Below, piece by piece: positions 3,393-6,201 of a DNA stretch of 6,201 bases (position 1 is the first letter of the stretch; every line of letters starts with the position of its first letter). The DNA lies in the NCBI GenBank assembly GCA_030539475.1, contig JAUNRY010000108.1, positions 1,049 through 7,249 of the forward strand, read 5' to 3'. The position numbers and the translations under genes were made by a program. This stretch comes from Bacteroidia bacterium. Its GTDB lineage: Bacteria > Bacteroidota > Bacteroidia > Bacteroidales > Dysgonomonadaceae. The notes below the pieces were generated by a model. It was not told the origin of the DNA. It ran no database searches and saw nothing but the letters and a program-made list of their open reading frames with translations.

Positions 3393-6015
3393 ACGTGAAG
3401 CGAATCAATTCCCCGTTATTGCCAACACCTTCTCCAATTACTTGATAGGTGGTGGGCGTATCGGCCGAATAAAACTCAATTAGGGTGTCTTGTTCAGAGA
3501 TAATGAGTACATTGGGTTTCCAGTAAATTGTGGTTCTCAGGTCGGGAGTGGATGCCTCTTTTTGCTCCGGTGTTTCGTATTTGGGCGAATAAAACTCGGC
3601 CGTTTGTTGATATCCTAAGGGGATAATGCGATCAATATTCAGTGATTTACGCGGTTTTTGCACAAATCCCGTTTTTGTGGTGATTACTACCGCACCATTG
3701 GTATTCGGATAATATCCCGGCATGAACGAATTGTCTTTTACCACAAAAATATTATCAATGGAGCTTACGTCGATATCGTCCAGCCGGTCGGAAAAATCTT
3801 CAAAGGTCATATTGTCAATCACAAAGAGCACAGGTGTTTGTGTCGAACGCGTGGTGGTAACCATGGTGCTGCCAACTATTATTCCGGGCTGCCTGTAAAG
3901 CAGCGAGCGCAGGCTGTTTACTCCCATTTTTTCAATATCTTCTGCCGTATATACGCCCGTTGCGGAAAGTGGCGAATAAAAAGAAGATTCTTTATACCTT
4001 TCGAGGCTTTTGGCAGTTACGGTAAGTTCATCCAGCAAAATGGTGCGGATGCCGAATTTCTGGGTATAATCTTCGTTTGCTTTCTCCAGATAGGCATCTT
4101 GGTTGGGGTTGTTCCGGCTGATAAACGATGCTCGCGAAGGAATACTGGTGTTCAGAACGCCGGGGAAAGTTTGTTGGTGGATGTTTATCTGATTATTCCG
4201 TCCACCTCTGCTGCTGAGAGACTGAATGGTTATTGAGGTTCCTTCGGGATATTCCACGAAAAATGAGAATCGGCCTTTGTCATCGGCTTGTGTTATTTCG
4301 GTACTGACCAACGAGTCGAGAGAAGCCATCAGGCTAATTTCTCCTTCCTTTAAAGAACCGAACAACCTTTCGGCTCTGCCGGTTATTTCCTGCGCCGGTT
4401 CAGGTTCGAAAGAACCGGGCGTTTCTATTTCTCCTTTCAACACTTGCGGAATGTTGTATCTGCGCCAACCTTGTGTCATCATCAGCGCGTCGAGCGCGTA
4501 TCTGTTCACCGAATTTTGGTTGAGGTAGGAAGCCGGCGATTCAATATGTCCTCTCAGTTCGGAAGAAAGAAGGAGTGAAGAGAGGATATTGTAAGTAGTA
4601 TCTTGCACCACGGTATTCATATCGGTTACCGATACGGCTATGCTCGCTAATGTTGTTGTTGAAATCGATTCGGGTAAATTCAGTTTCAGCGAAACAGGTT
4701 CCCGTCTTTTGTAGGCCGGTTTGGATGATTCAATTTCCGGATTCACCAAATTTTTGTAATCGACATTGAAAAGCATTCGCTCGCTTATCACATCCATTCG
4801 CGAATCAAGGAGTAAAAAGTTAAGAATACCGGTGGGCAAGTCGTTGGAAGGTATCGCATAAAACTCGTGAGCCAGGTTAAATGGCTCAAGGTAGAGCACT
4901 TTTCCGTTGTGATGGATGAGAAGGGAAAGCGAGTCTTTCGCGGCCGCGTTTCCACTTCTGACAGAAACCAGCAACCTGCTACCAATCAAACGAGTACTCA
5001 GGGAATTGGCCCGTATGTTGGCGGGCGGTAAATTGAAACGTTTGCTAATACCGTTTTCGTTTTGGCAAACAACATAATAGGTTTCGTTTAACCTCGGAAT
5101 CATGTTGAAGAATCCCATACCTAAGTGAAAACTTTTGAACGATACTATTTCTTCATCGCGCGAATTGAACACCGTGCCCGAAATATTTTCTCCAAATCCG
5201 CCGGGATTCAGCGCTTTAAATGCTACTTGGCTTATCGCGTCCGGAACCAGATCACCGCCTTCGGGGAAGAAAGAAACATCGAAATCCGAGGGGTCGTACG
5301 GAATGGTATAATAACGATTGTATTTTCTGCCATTGTAACTCAGACTGAGCAACATGGTGCGGTTCCTTTCGTTAGAAGGCAAATTTACATTCCAGTTGTA
5401 AGAGTTGTTATTTCGGGGAGAAAGTGTTCTTTCGGGTTGGTGGCTTAATTTGCAGGATACCGCATCGGGTACTATGGTATCGTTGTTTTGCCTGTCTATG
5501 AAAACCAAGGTGGCGCTCGCATTGTTTTTGTTGACATCAAACGATACAATCGGCTCCAATTGAAGAGAAAAGGGATCTAAAACGTGAATCTGTTTCCTGA
5601 AAAACATTTCTTCTCCCATGTTGCGCATGTAATTCGTGTACGCTCTCAACGTGTAGGAACCTTCCGGTAAGTCATCGTCTAAGTCCAAATACCCGTGATA
5701 GGCGCCGGTGCTGTCCGGCCTTATTTTAACGCGCTTCGTTAAATTATCCATCGGGCTTATCATCTCTACATATACATATCGGCTGATGAAAATGGGTTCG
5801 TTGTTTTGAGCGTTGACCAGATGTGCTCTGAACCGGATACTTTCTCCGGAAAGATAACTCGATTTATCGGTTTGCACATAAATTTTTTCCTGAGGAAAAT
5901 TTTCGAGTTGTCTTTGAAAGTACGAGGGTATGGAATCGAAAGAATGAATCACTTCTTGCGACACAACGCTTTGAACTGTAATCGAAAAAAGGAGTATAAC
6001 GATGTACTTTCTCAT
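3361..6015 (-). CDS. Exported MG2-domain / barrel-less TonB plug protein
   Basis: The 884-residue protein starts with a Sec signal peptide (MRKY, hydrophobic core, likely cleavage after VVS before Gln20). Residues about 41-148 form a macroglobulin MG2-like beta domain (YVQTDKSSYLSGESIRFRA). Several beta-rich segments follow, carrying FFPEGGDLV near 249-257 and LMMTQGWRRYN near 511-521, both typical of this Bacteroidota family. Residues about 658-785 are a TonB-receptor plug domain (ELTVTA, a hydrophobic PVLFVIDN segment and GAVVITTKTG). The last 80 or so residues form another beta domain containing TIYWKP and IEFYSADTPTTY. No transmembrane barrel follows, so it is not a TonB transporter. It is probably a periplasmic or cell-surface protein; its ligand is unknown. 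The next Met is at residue 85, within the MG2 domain, which supports the start at 6015. It appears intact and converges on the epimerase operon. Confidence 0.88.
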   Translation of the reverse strand: MRKYIVILLFSITVQSVVSQEVIHSFDSIPSYFQRQLENFPQEKIYVQTDKSSYLSGESIRFRAHLVNAQNNEPIFISRYVYVEMISPMDNLTKRVKIRPDSTGAYHGYLDLDDDLPEGSYTLRAYTNYMRNMGEEMFFRKQIHVLDPFSLQLEPIVSFDVNKNNASATLVFIDRQNNDTIVPDAVSCKLSHQPERTLSPRNNNSYNWNVNLPSNERNRTMLLSLSYNGRKYNRYYTIPYDPSDFDVSFFPEGGDLVPDAISQVAFKALNPGGFGENISGTVFNSRDEEIVSFKSFHLGMGFFNMIPRLNETYYVVCQNENGISKRFNLPPANIRANSLSTRLIGSRLLVSVRSGNAAAKDSLSLLIHHNGKVLYLEPFNLAHEFYAIPSNDLPTGILNFLLLDSRMDVISERMLFNVDYKNLVNPEIESSKPAYKRREPVSLKLNLPESISTTTLASIAVSVTDMNTVVQDTTYNILSSLLLSSELRGHIESPASYLNQNSVNRYALDALMMTQGWRRYNIPQVLKGEIETPGSFEPEPAQEITGRAERLFGSLKEGEISLMASLDSLVSTEITQADDKGRFSFFVEYPEGTSITIQSLSSRGGRNNQINIHQQTFPGVLNTSIPSRASFISRNNPNQDAYLEKANEDYTQKFGIRTILLDELTVTAKSLERYKESSFYSPLSATGVYTAEDIEKMGVNSLRSLLYRQPGIIVGSTMVTTTRSTQTPVLFVIDNMTFEDFSDRLDDIDVSSIDNIFVVKDNSFMPGYYPNTNGAVVITTKTGFVQKPRKSLNIDRIIPLGYQQTAEFYSPKYETPEQKEASTPDLRTTIYWKPNVLIISEQDTLIEFYSADTPTTYQVIGEGVGNNGELIRFTYEIPVESTYQ

Positions 6016-6060
6016 GATTGGCAGACAATTTGATAGTCGTGTGAAATTTGTATATTGGCG

Positions 6061-6095
6061 ATAATAAGCGAAATTACTGAAAAAATGTCAAACGA
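6061..6095 (-). promoter_or_regulatory. Candidate promoter of the MG2/plug gene
   Basis: Read on the minus strand, GTAATTTCGCTTATTAT (6077 down to 6061) matches the motif before the endopeptidase gene at 16 of 17 positions, and it ends 45 nt before the ATG. A TTTG lies upstream (about 6092-6095), 22 nt before TATTAT. At the other gene the comparable TTG-to-TACTAT gap is 23 nt. TAATTTCG is one mismatch from the Bacteroidota -7 box TAnnTTTG. Promoter function is inferred from recurrence, position and spacing. Confidence 0.35.
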
Positions 6096-6142
6096 CGTTG
6101 TTTTTAGGCTAAAAATATGTGGTTTCGCCGAGAGGCTACTCC

Positions 6143-6201
6143 TCATCTCACCAACTCTTCAAACAACCTTTCAAACGTCTTGTCCAAATCAAGGCTTTTG
6201 C
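6143..6201 (-). CDS. Possible 3' end of a minus-strand gene (partial)
   Basis: On the minus strand, a frame open from the right edge ends in TGA at 6143-6145 and encodes 18 residues (SLDLDKTFERLFEELVR after a Lys). The alternation of charged and hydrophobic residues looks like a real amphipathic C-terminal helix, and the other two minus frames are interrupted. If real, it lies 127 bp upstream of the MG2/plug gene on the same strand. A weak AT-only hairpin (TTTTTA/TAAAAA, 6101-6115) follows it. The family cannot be named from 18 residues. Confidence 0.4.
   Translation of the reverse strand, partial: KSLDLDKTFERLFEELVR

Noticed and set aside
3658..6033. Plus-strand and alternate minus-strand frames within the MG2/plug gene region
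   Set aside because: All overlap an intact 884-codon gene with clear domains and read as Cys/His/Arg-rich shadow frames.
6091..6115. Terminator between the right-edge frame and the MG2/plug gene
   Set aside because: The only hairpin (TTTTTA/TAAAAA) is six A-T pairs and too weak. The adjacent AACGACGTT is a minimal palindrome.

Overview
The window reads as chromosomal DNA of a Bacteroidota bacterium, most likely of the order Bacteroidales. The evidence is a large exported protein that joins a macroglobulin-type MG2 domain to a TonB-receptor plug without a barrel, signal peptides cleaved just before Gln, start codons without Shine-Dalgarno sequences, and intergenic DNA packed with short GC-rich palindromes. 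Genus cannot be decided from the sequence.

Layout. Positions 1-308 hold a possible tail of an upstream reading frame, a small GC-rich palindromic patch and the leader of the first clear gene. Two plus-strand genes follow as an operon. The first is an exported NlpC/P60 (C40) endopeptidase with two SH3b-like domains, of YkfC type (309-1478). The second is a dipeptide epimerase of the enolase superfamily with a twin-arginine signal (1507-2658). A 702-bp gap without a convincing gene (2659-3360) separates them from a convergent minus-strand gene (3361-6015), which encodes the 884-residue MG2/plug surface protein. The right edge carries what may be the last 18 codons of another minus-strand gene (6143-6201).

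How the genes fit together. YkfC-type enzymes cut the gamma-D-Glu-to-diamino-acid bond of murein peptides with a free N-terminal L-Ala and release L-Ala-D-Glu. Dipeptide epimerases turn L-Ala-D-Glu into L-Ala-L-Glu, which ordinary peptidases can degrade. The pair is therefore a two-step murein-peptide salvage module. Both proteins carry export signals, so the chemistry should take place outside the cytoplasm, unlike the cytoplasmic epimerases of E. coli and Bacillus. The 884-residue protein is convergent and has no evident functional link to the pair.

The most unusual DNA is the convergent gap. From about 2736 to 3290 it is a mosaic of at least ten stem-loops. Among them are a near-perfect 39-nt hairpin (a likely bidirectional terminator) flanked by 27-nt inverted repeats, a 9-nt tandem repeat with alternative folds, and hairpins with an AAC loop. 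A second signal is a 17-bp motif (16/17 identical) found shortly upstream of both the endopeptidase gene and the MG2/plug gene, which may be a shared promoter. I see no entirely new system here.
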